Positions 1-8,266 of a stretch of DNA of 23,409 nt are shown here, one piece after another. A program made the translations under genes and the position numbers. Every line of letters starts with the position of its first letter. Position 1 is the first letter of the stretch. Source of the DNA: a virus; the IMG/VR virus record IMGVR_UViG_3300034198_011603, positions 1 through 23,409 of that record. One strand, given 5' to 3'. A model generated the notes under the pieces. The model worked only from the letters and a program-made list of their open reading frames with translations, had not been told where the DNA came from and ran no database searches.

Positions 1-1263
1 TGTAGTGACATTGTAGATTTCGAGGATAAAGTTCGTTCCGCTTGTTGCACTTTTAGCAAATACACTAAAAGTCCACTTGCTAGCAGCGGCTGTAGTGTAA
101 TTTTGATACAGATACCCGGAAATAACGCTACTTTGAATTCTATCTCCAGTAGCCGTATTGTTTGGGCTTGCAATGTTGTTAGTTGGTACTGTTACGTTAC
201 TTAGGCCCCAATAAGTAACATTATCGTGATCTTCTGAAGCACGAAGCACGTTATTGCTGTCTGCTTCAACAATAACCCCTACATTATTGGCATTGTAGTT
301 ATCGATGGTGCCTTGCCGCACTTCATCAGGAAATCTAATGCTCTGGCTGCTAGTGCTAGTGGTGCTAGTGCTGTAATAGCCCCTAGAATACCTGGATGCT
401 GCAAGGGTAGGCCAAAGGTCTGGCCCGCTGGGGCTGGAATAGCGCCACTTAGTTCCATAGCAACTAATGTGGATAGTGCTAGTGGTCACATATGCGCCAC
501 TGGCTTCTTCAACCCGCAAATAGTTATCGCCAGGTGCAAGGTACACGTTATCTAATTCAGAAACGTATGCCACACCACTAGAGTTTGGAGTTAGCGCAAC
601 ACGCTGCGCCTGCTGCCCATCTTTCGGAATAACTCGCAGAAAGAAGCGCGTTGTTCTGATTGCCGCACTAAACGTTAGCGTACAAACCAGTTTGGTTGGC
701 ATATCGCCAGGATTATTGATCAGGAATGGAGTGCTAGCGATAGTGGCCGTGCTAGAACGCTCCAAGAATGGCGAATCGTACCTAATGCGAGCAAAGCCAC
801 CGGGGTTAATGGCACTACGGTATGACTGTATCCAGGCTCCTTCATTAGGACGCAAATCAAAGTTATAGCCAAGGATCTTTCCGTGGCTTTTAAACTTGTT
901 AATTTCTACTGCATCAGGAAACCCACGATAGTAGGAATTGCCAATAGTAACTCGCGAATTGATACCTGGTTTGCCGATACGATCATATACCTTGCGAAAC
1001 CATTCCATCATTTCCTTCTGGCCAGTGGTTACCGTTACGCTAGATGCAATCGGGAACAGATAGCCAGGAAAAGTTAGCGATCTAATCGGTGTCGCAACCC
1101 AATTAGGTTGCAGCATCACGGGGCCCGCAAAGGTATCTACCATCGAAGCAACAGCATTACCGGCCGGGTTCTGTAGGCCCTGTTCGTCTACCCAGATAAA
1201 CTTAGTATGGGTTCCATCATCCAGATGAATCTGCCCCACAATAGGCCCGTAAGGTTTGGTCAC
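1..1263 (-). CDS. Tail-tip or tail-fibre protein, N-terminal 421 residues (cut by the window edge)
   Basis: An uninterrupted frame of 421 codons runs off the left edge. The start is a GTG at 1263 with GGAGGG at 1271-1276, seven bases upstream; the overlapping ATG at that site hits a stop within 18 codons. The protein is beta-rich with no signal peptide or membrane segment. A stretch reading NNPGDMPTKLVCTLTF resembles the second, galectin-like domain of distal tail proteins. Near the visible end, SKWTFSVFAKS and NFILEIYN resemble the carbohydrate-binding or concanavalin-like sandwich folds common in phage fibres. It is the last gene of the tail module, after tape measure and hub, where receptor-binding or baseplate proteins usually sit. 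It has its own candidate promoter. The coding region is certain; the role is inferred from position and weak motif likeness. Confidence 0.75.
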   Translation of the reverse strand, partial: MTKPYGPIVGQIHLDDGTHTKFIWVDEQGLQNPAGNAVASMVDTFAGPVMLQPNWVATPIRSLTFPGYLFPIASSVTVTTGQKEMMEWFRKVYDRIGKPGINSRVTIGNSYYRGFPDAVEINKFKSHGKILGYNFDLRPNEGAWIQSYRSAINPGGFARIRYDSPFLERSSTATIASTPFLINNPGDMPTKLVCTLTFSAAIRTTRFFLRVIPKDGQQAQRVALTPNSSGVAYVSELDNVYLAPGDNYLRVEEASGAYVTTSTIHISCYGTKWRYSSPSGPDLWPTLAASRYSRGYYSTSTTSTSSQSIRFPDEVRQGTIDNYNANNVGVIVEADSNNVLRASEDHDNVTYWGLSNVTVPTNNIASPNNTATGDRIQSSVISGYLYQNYTTAAASKWTFSVFAKSATSGTNFILEIYNVTT

Positions 1264-1289
1264 AGATCATCCCTCCATCTGACTTATCT

Positions 1290-1318
1290 AGTATAGATTT
1301 GCCATTACAGGCGTTCAA
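1290..1318 (-). promoter_or_regulatory. Candidate sigma70-type promoter for the leftmost tail gene
   Basis: On the minus strand TTGAAC (1313-1318) is followed after exactly 17 bases by TATACT (1290-1295), matching the consensus at 4/6 and 5/6 positions. The predicted start near 1283 gives a leader of about 20 bases that holds the GGAGGG site. It lies in a 177-bp non-coding gap, one of the few in the minus-strand block. The sequence around the -35 box (ATTGAACGCCTGTAAT) matches 15 of 16 bases of one upstream of the gene at 14160. Confidence 0.55.
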
Positions 1319-1343
1319 TCCTGGAAAACCGGCTTTCTAGGAT
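1318..1343 (-). other. Intergenic hairpin upstream of the leftmost tail gene
   Basis: A ten-base-pair inverted repeat (ATCCTAGAAA / TTTCCAGGAT on the minus strand) with one mismatch and a six-base GC-rich loop. There is no T-run after it, so it is not a classic intrinsic terminator. It abuts the -35 box of the candidate promoter. It could be a weak terminator, an RNA-stability element or a protein site. Confidence 0.35.
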
Positions 1344-1383
1344 GGCTTTACAGGGGCCTGAAATAACTTGCCTGGGTGATTCA

Positions 1384-1401
1384 TCCTGTTTGAAAACAGA
1401 A
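1384..1401 (-). other. Short hairpin after the hub gene
   Basis: CTGTTT-TC-AAACAG on the minus strand, extended by a U.G pair and a U-A pair in minus-strand RNA; on plus-strand RNA the same position would be a C/A mismatch. It lies 40 bases past the hub stop codon. It may protect the 3' end of the hub transcript. No T-run follows. Confidence 0.35.
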
Positions 1402-1440
1402 TTGAATCCAGGGACTTACATAACGGCTAGCGTTAATTTG

Positions 1441-4182
1441 CTAGGCAACCCCACTGTAATCCACCAATTTATAGGTGGCTGTCATGGGGCCAGGCCCGCC
1501 ACTATCGCTAATCTGCCATACAAACAGGTCCAAACACGAACCATCAGGCAGATTTACCGTAACAGTATCCCCTAGTTCGACGCGAGGATCGAATAACGCA
1601 TCTACCGTATACTCGGCAGACTTGATAGCCATTTCATCGATATATCTCTCTGCAATCTGACGACATTCCGTGATGCTGATTCTAGTCTGGTTAATTACGG
1701 TCATCCTAGGCCTATTGCTAGTCCAGTTTGCGCTATACAGTGGCTGAATGCGTTTCAAGACACTAGGGTTCATATACTTGTGGCTAGTTATGCTAACACC
1801 ACGCTTCCACCAGATAGAACCAACATTAGTAACAGAGCTATAGCTATCCCAACCTGTTGGGTAAGTGCTGGTATCGTTTGTTTCTACCAAGTCATCGGTC
1901 AACAGGGCTGTCCAACTGCAATTATATTTAGACCATAGCTCTATTTCGGTAATGCGTGGGGCCATGTTATTACCCCCAACCTGGACCAGGTTTGTATTAT
2001 CAAATCGCAAATAGATGAAGGCCTGGCGACCAGGGCTAAAACCAGTTTCACCTTTATAGGCCTGATATGCAGCCTGGAAATCCTTGGCATCAATTTCAAG
2101 CGGACTATCCTGTTGAATTACCTTTGGCTGCCCCCCCCAAAAGTAATTTTGTTTCGTATATGCATTAGTGCTAGAGTTTTTTACCAATAGGCTTGCTGTT
2201 ACAACACCAGTTAGGCCTTTAATTACAATCTTGTCTAATGGGTCCAAAACGATTGGGCCAAAGTCAGGAACAGTAATAAGCACGTCACCAAAGTTAGGCA
2301 AAGCAACGGAAGCGAATATACTATCGGTTCCTGTATTGGTTGGGTCTGCGTTTTCAATACCATCAAACAAGTAATTGAAGTTTGCGATATTAGAACCAGA
2401 AATTTCCCACGCCTGAAACAATCCACGATTAAGGCGCTGGCTTTCCGGGAATTTACTGATGACAGTAACAGCTGTAGGCTGCGCAGGGCTGTTTTCTTTC
2501 GACACTGAAATAACATTGCCGATAGTGTATTGGCTAACTGGCGACTGCCGCAAAGCTGCAACCAATACCGTTCCGTCTGGCCTATCGAATAGCTTACCGT
2601 TGGGCGGAAATCCGTTTGTAGCTACCTTTTGCAACAAAGCCTGGCTAGTTTCGCCACTAGCATCCAAGACATTCACAAATGCGTTCATTTTGGTATGGTT
2701 GCCATAGTAATTGGCACCATCGGCAGGATTGCCCGTAAGAACCTTGCTAGTTCCTACATAATCCGTCAAAGCACTATAAACCAGGCTTTCAACACGGTTA
2801 TCTGTTCCAAGTGTTCCTTCAGATACGTTATTGACGATCAGATTGCTAACGTATACCAGGGCAGTGCTGCTATCGAAGTGATTTCCATACGTTGGAACCA
2901 CGATCCCCTGTTCTGGTTTGACTTCAAATCCACCTTTTGAATAAGCCGTACCACCAGACGTTTTTGCAAACGTTGGTTGGTTTTGTAGACCACCAAGTTG
3001 GTTGTTATTGAATCTTTCAAAGCTAGGGAACGGCCTGGTGGTCACAACACGCAAATAATCCCCTGCAACAGGCGCAGAAGAAAAAGCAGAGGTTACAGTA
3101 ACGGCCCCAGTGCCAGCATTGATGCTAGATACCTGCCTAACTTCCCTGGCGCCTGTATCTGCCCGTTGCCACTCCACAAATTCAGTAGGAGCCCCAGCAG
3201 GGTTACCCGCAATGAGTTTATAGCCTGAAGTGTCGATTGGTGTAACGATTGTAGTGGTTGCCCCACTAGCAATGGTTGTAACGAAGTCATCCCACAGATA
3301 GCGCTTCAAAGGCGGCTGCAAAGCGTAAGTAAATGCCTGCGAGTAATCAGGCAGACGAATAATTGCAGGAAAAGAAGCAAGCGTGGTTCTGGATACAGCA
3401 AAATAGTCCACTGTCCAGAATTTGATATAAAGCTGCGCATTTGGTTCGGTAATAAGCCACTTGATATATAGTGGCTCATTCTTGCTAGTGGATGGAACCA
3501 AAAGCACGCCTGCGCTATTGGTTATTTCGTACTGTACCCCACGGGTATAAGGCGCACTGAAATCGCTATTGGTAGATACAACAACACCAGGGAAAGTGCC
3601 CGTTGTAAGCACTTCCGCACTATTCATGCTGCCATCAATGAGTTGCACTGTACCAATGACGCGACCAGTGCCCGTATAACTAAAGTGCTTTACCGTGGAA
3701 TAGCCCGTAAGGTTGCCTGTAAAAGTGCTAGTTGCAGGGCTCCAATATTGAGCAATATAGAAAGCATCCTTGGTATTCTGCAAAACACCAAACGAGTTGA
3801 TTTCAAGCGTCTTTCTGATGCTGTTATCTACAATGTTGTAGCTTTCTCTGATGCTATCGATAGGCCCGGTATGGTACGGCCATCGAAACCCATCTCTATC
3901 TACCAAATCAATTTCCAGAATCATAAAAGGCTGGATGGTGTAGTAATCGGGCAACAGATCTTCAAGAAGCGTCAAACTAACTTGCTGCGACATCTGATCG
4001 CACGAACAAGAACGATTCCTGCTTATAACAGCAGATGCGGGTAGTTCGTAATAGACCCAGTTGGTATTTGTGTTCTTTATCCCGATTGTATCCGCAATCC
4101 TGAAGCTAAAGGTAAGACCCAGGGCCTTGCTATCAACAATGCTGGGTAGCGTCCTACCTGCATCCCGTTCTATAGTGATCAT
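1441..4182 (-). CDS. Putative tail hub / baseplate protein (913 aa)
   Basis: A 913-residue protein encoded directly after the tape measure, where siphoviruses carry the proteins that cap the tail tube and form the tip. The first 150 residues (containing DQMSQQVSLTLLEDLL and HTGPIDSIRE) resemble the start of siphoviral hub proteins. The last 70 residues (DALFDPRVELGDTVTVNL) have the D-P-x-x-x-x-G-D-x-V pattern common at the C-terminus of such hubs. The middle is a long beta-rich, Thr/Ser/Asn-rich insertion that may carry binding domains. ATG at 4182 with GGTGGG four bases upstream; eight bases separate it from the tape measure stop. A run of eight G (2131-2138) lies inside at about residue 682, read as TGG GGG GGG. 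The family call rests on position plus motif likeness and is moderately sure. Confidence 0.7.
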   Translation of the reverse strand: MITIERDAGRTLPSIVDSKALGLTFSFRIADTIGIKNTNTNWVYYELPASAVISRNRSCSCDQMSQQVSLTLLEDLLPDYYTIQPFMILEIDLVDRDGFRWPYHTGPIDSIRESYNIVDNSIRKTLEINSFGVLQNTKDAFYIAQYWSPATSTFTGNLTGYSTVKHFSYTGTGRVIGTVQLIDGSMNSAEVLTTGTFPGVVVSTNSDFSAPYTRGVQYEITNSAGVLLVPSTSKNEPLYIKWLITEPNAQLYIKFWTVDYFAVSRTTLASFPAIIRLPDYSQAFTYALQPPLKRYLWDDFVTTIASGATTTIVTPIDTSGYKLIAGNPAGAPTEFVEWQRADTGAREVRQVSSINAGTGAVTVTSAFSSAPVAGDYLRVVTTRPFPSFERFNNNQLGGLQNQPTFAKTSGGTAYSKGGFEVKPEQGIVVPTYGNHFDSSTALVYVSNLIVNNVSEGTLGTDNRVESLVYSALTDYVGTSKVLTGNPADGANYYGNHTKMNAFVNVLDASGETSQALLQKVATNGFPPNGKLFDRPDGTVLVAALRQSPVSQYTIGNVISVSKENSPAQPTAVTVISKFPESQRLNRGLFQAWEISGSNIANFNYLFDGIENADPTNTGTDSIFASVALPNFGDVLITVPDFGPIVLDPLDKIVIKGLTGVVTASLLVKNSSTNAYTKQNYFWGGQPKVIQQDSPLEIDAKDFQAAYQAYKGETGFSPGRQAFIYLRFDNTNLVQVGGNNMAPRITEIELWSKYNCSWTALLTDDLVETNDTSTYPTGWDSYSSVTNVGSIWWKRGVSITSHKYMNPSVLKRIQPLYSANWTSNRPRMTVINQTRISITECRQIAERYIDEMAIKSAEYTVDALFDPRVELGDTVTVNLPDGSCLDLFVWQISDSGGPGPMTATYKLVDYSGVA

Positions 4183-4190
4183 TTGCCCAC

Positions 4191-6869
4191 CTATGCCCGT
4201 GCGGCTGACAGATTAACGTCGTTGTATCCTAGCTGGCGCATCGATGCAGCCCGGAAGAACGCTTCCCTAGGAGCAAACGTAAATTGCTCTTCCTTAGGCG
4301 TCACATCGTATATATAGACCGGATTTCGTGGAGTAGAGCCAATTGCAGCCATTTCTGCATCAAACTTTCTTTCTTCTTCTGTTTTCTTCATACCAGATAG
4401 ACCACCGAATACTTTTACTAGCTCATCGATGAAAGAATTACGTTGTTCTGGCAATAATCCAAAGAAGCCATCTCCAACTTCACCAGGCAAGTCTCTAAGG
4501 GCATATGTTAGAGCCATAAGTGCCTTATCAGAACCACCTGCTTTTACAAATGGTTCAACAATTCTTTTTAGCTCATCTGGATTAGACTGCAAATAATCAG
4601 TTATTTTATTTTGAATTTGGCCAACAGTTCCAAATTTTTGACCAGTAACACCCAAAGTGCCCATATTTGATGCAGCAACGGACCGCAATCCAGAAAAAAG
4701 AGATTCTATAGCCGCTTGTGATTCAGTTATGAATCCAGCGGATAATCCTGCTTCAGTTATTGATTTACCTGTATTAGCCTGAATTTGTGCAAGTCTAGTT
4801 TGTGAATCTCTAGCAACTTGCAATTGTTCTTTAGCTATTTCCAAGTTCTGATCTGTTTGGTCAAAAAATCCACCAAGTATATTGCCAAGAACACCAATAG
4901 CCGAACCAACAGCAGCAATGACTGCTACAACCGGGACAGTTATAGATCCGAGCATCATTGTGGCCTGGCCTGCTGCCATTCCAGCGATTCCAAGGCCACC
5001 TTGCAATAAACCAGCAAATCCTCTGGCTTTATCACCGCCTGTTGCGCCTTGCCCGCCTGCAAATGATGCACCTATCGTGCTTGCAAACTGGCCAAGAAAA
5101 CTACTTAGCACATCGGCAAACTTAATAATAAATTGCCCGTTTATGTCCGATTGCGTCTTAAGAAGGTTAGTTTGTTGGTTTTTAAGGTCGCGCAGGTTCT
5201 TGCGTGCGGATTCTTCTTCGTCACCAGGCAGAGCCGTTCTAACATTCAATTCTGCAAGGCGGATAGCATCTGCAACAATCGCAAGTTTGTCAGAAATATT
5301 GGCAAAGTCACTAGGTAGAGTTTCCAGCTTGGAAAGTCTTTCGGTTATCAAATTCTGACGGCTAGCCTGCTGTCCACCACTGGTAAATCCGAAAACGGAC
5401 ATAATATCGTTCATCGATATTTTACTGGTATCAACACCAGGGAATCCGGCTTCTTGCTGGCGCTTTAATGCCCCTGCTGCGCTACCGATAGCGAAAACAG
5501 GCTGTCCAGGCTTAGCATTCAAACCCCATGCATTAATACCCTTTAGGATTTCCTCGCCAGCAGCAGCCTGCGCTTCTGCCTGGGTTTTGCCATACAACAT
5601 CATGGTTCGTGCAAGTTCCTGCGCACGTTCCAACAATGTCTTAGATTTTTTGGCATCAGGCGAGGATTCTTCACCTGGTGGCTTAATCAAACCACTGGAT
5701 ACATCAGGGATGCCGTTAGTGCCTACAGCTGCGCCAGTAGGCCCACCAAGAAGGGCAGAAAGCCTTGCCTGAAAGTCTTTAAACGTCTTACCGAACGTTT
5801 CATCGCCCTGCTTACGCCAGGCGTTCCAGAACATATCAGTTTTGGGGCTTTTGAAGCCCTTACCTGAAAAGAAGTTTTCTAGTTTCTCACCAATAGAGCC
5901 CATGGCAATACCGATATTGCCACTAAGGTTAACGATGCTTTCCGCTGCCAGCATGACAGCAGGTGGAACCAATGCAATGGCTTGCAACAACTTTGTAATG
6001 CCATCGATGGCTAACGTAAGGGCAGGGCTGAAGTTTTCACCAAATGAACCAAATGCTTCATTGGTTGCAATCCCCAGGCGGGCCATTGCACCTGTAAGGC
6101 CTTCAGAAAGCCGCTTTGTTTCTTCCGTTGCCCTGGCATTGCGTTCCAGGATGGCAGCGTATCTTTCGGTAGTGGTTGAATTGTTCTTGACGTTAATGCC
6201 GAAATTGCGCAGGCCTTCAGTGCTGCCTACAATGCCACCTGCGAGGCGTTTAACAGCATCAGGTATGGTTGTGCCATAAACAGCAGCAAGATTGGTTGCA
6301 GCGGGCAACAGGGCCTCTATCTGCCCTTGCGTGGCCCCTAGTTCTTTAAGGGCTGCTGCGCCTGCTGCAATATTGCCTTCATCAAACAGGCCCGTGCTAT
6401 CTGCCAGTTCTTTTACCAGGCGGGAAGTCTTTTCAAGCCCGGCTGTATCTGTACCGAAAGCCGCAAATATGGCAGCGGCTTCCCGTTCTGATTCTGATGC
6501 TTCACCAATAGCCCTGGTAATAAGGCCAATGGCTGTTGCGACTTGTGCCAAAGGATTAGCAAGTAGGGCAGCAAAAGCAGCAGTGCTAGCCTGCTGCAAA
6601 CTTTTGAACGAAACAGATGCACTATTGGTATTATTCGCAAGGTTTGCTTGCGATTTATTCAGTGCTTCTACTTTCGGAACAGCCTTACCGGCTTCGTCAC
6701 CTATCTGTTTGATTTCAACTTCGAGGTTATTTGCAGCTTTAGCAGCATCACCCATTGCGGCTTGTGCTGTATCTGCCATCTTTTCGGCAGCTTTAGCAAC
6801 TTCCGCACTTGCTTTGATAAAACCCCTGGCATCACCATCAATTTTTACTGAAATAGATTCGTCTGCCAC
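4191..6869 (-). CDS. Tail tape measure protein (892 aa)
   Basis: The longest helical protein in the tail module, directly after the chaperone frames and before the hub, as in lambda-like and other siphoviruses. The N-terminal 90 residues are Ala/Lys/Glu-rich and coiled-coil-like. A hydrophobic Gly/Ala/Val-rich stretch at about residues 620-670 (containing GSITVPVVAVIAAVGSAIGV) is typical of tape measures and may act in membrane passage. The protein sets tail length; by the usual ratio of about 0.15 nm per residue, 892 residues would give a tail near 130 nm. The start is a GTG at 6869, two bases from the stop of the frameshifted chaperone frame, with GGGG upstream. The part encoded near 4.5-4.7 kb is visibly AT-richer than flanking genes, which may mark recombination in the C-terminal third. 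Confidence 0.9.
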   Translation of the reverse strand: MADESISVKIDGDARGFIKASAEVAKAAEKMADTAQAAMGDAAKAANNLEVEIKQIGDEAGKAVPKVEALNKSQANLANNTNSASVSFKSLQQASTAAFAALLANPLAQVATAIGLITRAIGEASESEREAAAIFAAFGTDTAGLEKTSRLVKELADSTGLFDEGNIAAGAAALKELGATQGQIEALLPAATNLAAVYGTTIPDAVKRLAGGIVGSTEGLRNFGINVKNNSTTTERYAAILERNARATEETKRLSEGLTGAMARLGIATNEAFGSFGENFSPALTLAIDGITKLLQAIALVPPAVMLAAESIVNLSGNIGIAMGSIGEKLENFFSGKGFKSPKTDMFWNAWRKQGDETFGKTFKDFQARLSALLGGPTGAAVGTNGIPDVSSGLIKPPGEESSPDAKKSKTLLERAQELARTMMLYGKTQAEAQAAAGEEILKGINAWGLNAKPGQPVFAIGSAAGALKRQQEAGFPGVDTSKISMNDIMSVFGFTSGGQQASRQNLITERLSKLETLPSDFANISDKLAIVADAIRLAELNVRTALPGDEEESARKNLRDLKNQQTNLLKTQSDINGQFIIKFADVLSSFLGQFASTIGASFAGGQGATGGDKARGFAGLLQGGLGIAGMAAGQATMMLGSITVPVVAVIAAVGSAIGVLGNILGGFFDQTDQNLEIAKEQLQVARDSQTRLAQIQANTGKSITEAGLSAGFITESQAAIESLFSGLRSVAASNMGTLGVTGQKFGTVGQIQNKITDYLQSNPDELKRIVEPFVKAGGSDKALMALTYALRDLPGEVGDGFFGLLPEQRNSFIDELVKVFGGLSGMKKTEEERKFDAEMAAIGSTPRNPVYIYDVTPKEEQFTFAPREAFFRAASMRQLGYNDVNLSAARA

Positions 6870-6871
6870 GG

Positions 6872-7383
6872 TTATCCCCTACGTTGCGCTTTTGCTGCTG
6901 CCTTAGCCCTTACTTGCCTTTCGGCTTCTTCTTTTGCCTCTGCTTGAAACAAGCCAACCCATAAGATGAATTCCGCAGATGACATTTGGTCCATAAGCTG
7001 CCCTAGCGTCATCCCCAATTCCCGACATAGCTTCATAGCCACTCGGATTTCAGGCAGCTCTGCTAGTTTCCCTCTGCGGCATCCACAGCTTCAGTATTCA
7101 GGCCATTTACGGCCTGGACCATCTTAAGCAACTGGGTAAGGATGGATTCTGACCCATCTACTTCGTCCACAGCAGCCCAAATGGGTTCTCCATCCAAATC
7201 CATAACAGCAGCCTGAAGAAGCGATTGAACCCATTCAGGTTTCAGTGTTTCGCCATCCAGGACGCTGGCTCGCCACTTAATGCGCTCTTTCAGGCTAAGT
7301 TCTTTGATGCGAACCTCTACACCAGGCGCAAGTTCCATCACTTGCTGCTTAGGGGCCAGAAGGGCTTTCAATTCAGGCTTCAT
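6872..7383 (-). CDS. Tail assembly chaperone GT fusion, made by -1 frameshift
   Basis: This product shares its first 106 residues with the G-type chaperone. It then shifts -1 on GGGAAAC (7066-7072) just before the G stop and continues for 64 residues, from CTA at 7066 to a TAA at 6872-6874. The extension begins LAELPEIRVAMKL, contains FILWVGLFQAEAKEEAERQ and ends in a basic Ala/Lys/Arg tail. This is the layout of lambda gpG/gpGT: the T part lies directly before the tape measure and bridges it to the tail-tube subunit during assembly. The full fusion would be 170 residues. The extension has no convincing start codon and ribosome site of its own, which favours the frameshift reading. The frame and heptamer are seen directly; that the shift occurs is inferred from this widely conserved arrangement. 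Confidence 0.8.
7063..7383 (-). CDS. Tail assembly chaperone G-type (106 aa)
   Basis: A small acidic protein between the tail-tube genes and the tape measure. The ATG at 7383 shares a base with the stop of the upstream tail-tube gene (TAATG), so MKPELKALLAPK is the likely N-terminus; a longer form from an upstream alternative start has less support. KELSLKERIKWRASVLDG is typical of these chaperones. In the family this protein coats the tape measure with tail-tube subunits during assembly and is absent from the finished virion. The stop TAG (7063-7065) immediately follows the slippery heptamer, so a minority of ribosomes should extend it into the GT form. Confidence 0.82.
   Translation of the reverse strand: MKPELKALLAPKQQVMELAPGVEVRIKELSLKERIKWRASVLDGETLKPEWVQSLLQAAVMDLDGEPIWAAVDEVDGSESILTQLLKMVQAVNGLNTEAVDAAEGN
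7066..7072 (-). promoter_or_regulatory. -1 ribosomal frameshift slippery site GGGAAAC
   Basis: In the zero frame the codons are GAG GGA AAC TAG, so the heptamer fits X XXY YYZ exactly, with the stop codon in the next position. Slipping back one base lets translation run 64 more codons to just before the tape measure start. I saw no strong stem-loop immediately downstream. Confidence 0.82.
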
Positions 7384-7841
7384 TAGACCACTTCCCATGT
7401 TCCGTGAATGTTCAACGTCATGCTAAAGGCTGCAATCCCGCCAACGTCGTTAGACTGTTCGTAACTGGCAATTCGCGCACCATGCGACGTGCTAGGGCTT
7501 GAGGTCGAATAACCACTATTGCGATAGGTGCGGGTAGTGGTAGTACCCAATACGATAGACCAATTCAGCAGGCTATCGTTATTGATGGCATCACCAAGAA
7601 AGTAATCCGCGCCTGCTGTAGTTCCAACGCTGCTATCGTCGAAGAAACCACTAACGGTAATCGTGCCCGATAGGATAGTTTCCTGAAAATCCCTGTAGGT
7701 ATCAGAAAGCGACGTTACTTCAGTCAAACCAGAATCAAAACTGATACTTAGGTTATTAACCTGCGTGGTTAGCGTCTGAGTAGTAGGTGTTCCGGGTTTA
7801 ACCAGGACCAAGGTAGCGTTTCCACCACGAATAAATGGCAT
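7383..7841 (-). CDS. Tail-tube protein paralogue 3 (152 aa)
   Basis: Third of three consecutive related proteins. It starts MPFIRGG, carries EVTSLSDTYRDFQET and TVSGFFD at residues 50-75, and ends in ARIASYEQSNDVGGIAAFSMTLNIHGTWEV. The same blocks occur in order in the two upstream genes. The size, beta-rich composition and position just before the chaperone and tape measure fit a major tail (tube) protein. ATG at 7841 with GGAGG seven bases upstream. Being nearest the chaperone it is a good candidate for the main tube subunit, but sequence alone does not say which paralogue builds the tube. Confidence 0.75.
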   Translation of the reverse strand: MPFIRGGNATLVLVKPGTPTTQTLTTQVNNLSISFDSGLTEVTSLSDTYRDFQETILSGTITVSGFFDDSSVGTTAGADYFLGDAINNDSLLNWSIVLGTTTTRTYRNSGYSTSSPSTSHGARIASYEQSNDVGGIAAFSMTLNIHGTWEVV

Positions 7842-7855
7842 TTATTGGTCCTCCG

Positions 7856-8254
7856 TTACGAATAGGTGCCGACGGTAGTAGTCTGGATTTCTGCCGACCA
7901 AGCAACCAGGTTATCGGTTACAGCCGTGATTTCATAACTAGCAACACGCGCACCGGCCCATGTAATGGTTCTGGTGGTCGCTCCAACGTAAGTAATAATT
8001 AGCGATGCGCTAGTGCCCGCCAGAAGGGCAGCAGAAAGCACGATATCAGGCGTGCTAGATGCAGCGGTATCAAAGAAGCCAGACATGGTAATCCTGGCGC
8101 TTTTCAGGTTCTGTTGCGATTCGGAAAACGTATCACCCAGCGTAGTAATGTCGATAAGCTGGCTTTCGCGCGACATACTGAATTGGTTAACGAAGTTGGT
8201 CAAAGCAACCGAGTTATAAGTGATCGTTGCCTTAGAACCACGAATAAATGCCAT
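7856..8254 (-). CDS. Tail-tube protein paralogue 2 (132 aa)
   Basis: Middle and shortest of the three tandem paralogues. It begins MAFIRGSKATI, with DITTLGDTFSESQQN and ITMSGFFD at residues 35-63 and GARVASYEI near the end. These blocks align with the neighbours, but YRDFQE has become FSESQQ and the VGG motif is missing, so it is the most diverged. ATG at 8254 with GGAGGG six bases upstream. It could be a second tube protein, a tail-terminus or tip-adjacent ring, or a minor variant. Confidence 0.72.
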   Translation of the reverse strand: MAFIRGSKATITYNSVALTNFVNQFSMSRESQLIDITTLGDTFSESQQNLKSARITMSGFFDTAASSTPDIVLSAALLAGTSASLIITYVGATTRTITWAGARVASYEITAVTDNLVAWSAEIQTTTVGTYS

Positions 8255-8266
8255 TATTAGCCCTCC

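Noticed and set aside
1318-1343. Intrinsic terminator
   Set aside because: The hairpin is convincing but neither strand has a T-run directly after it, so I list it only as a hairpin.
6292-6906. A 204-codon plus-strand frame
   Set aside because: Antisense to the tape measure N-terminus; low-complexity Ala/Ser composition mirrors the Ala-rich coding strand.
7040-7066. Frameshift-stimulating stem after GGGAAAC
   Set aside because: Only very short pairings (four bases) are visible within the next 40 bases; not enough to claim a structure.
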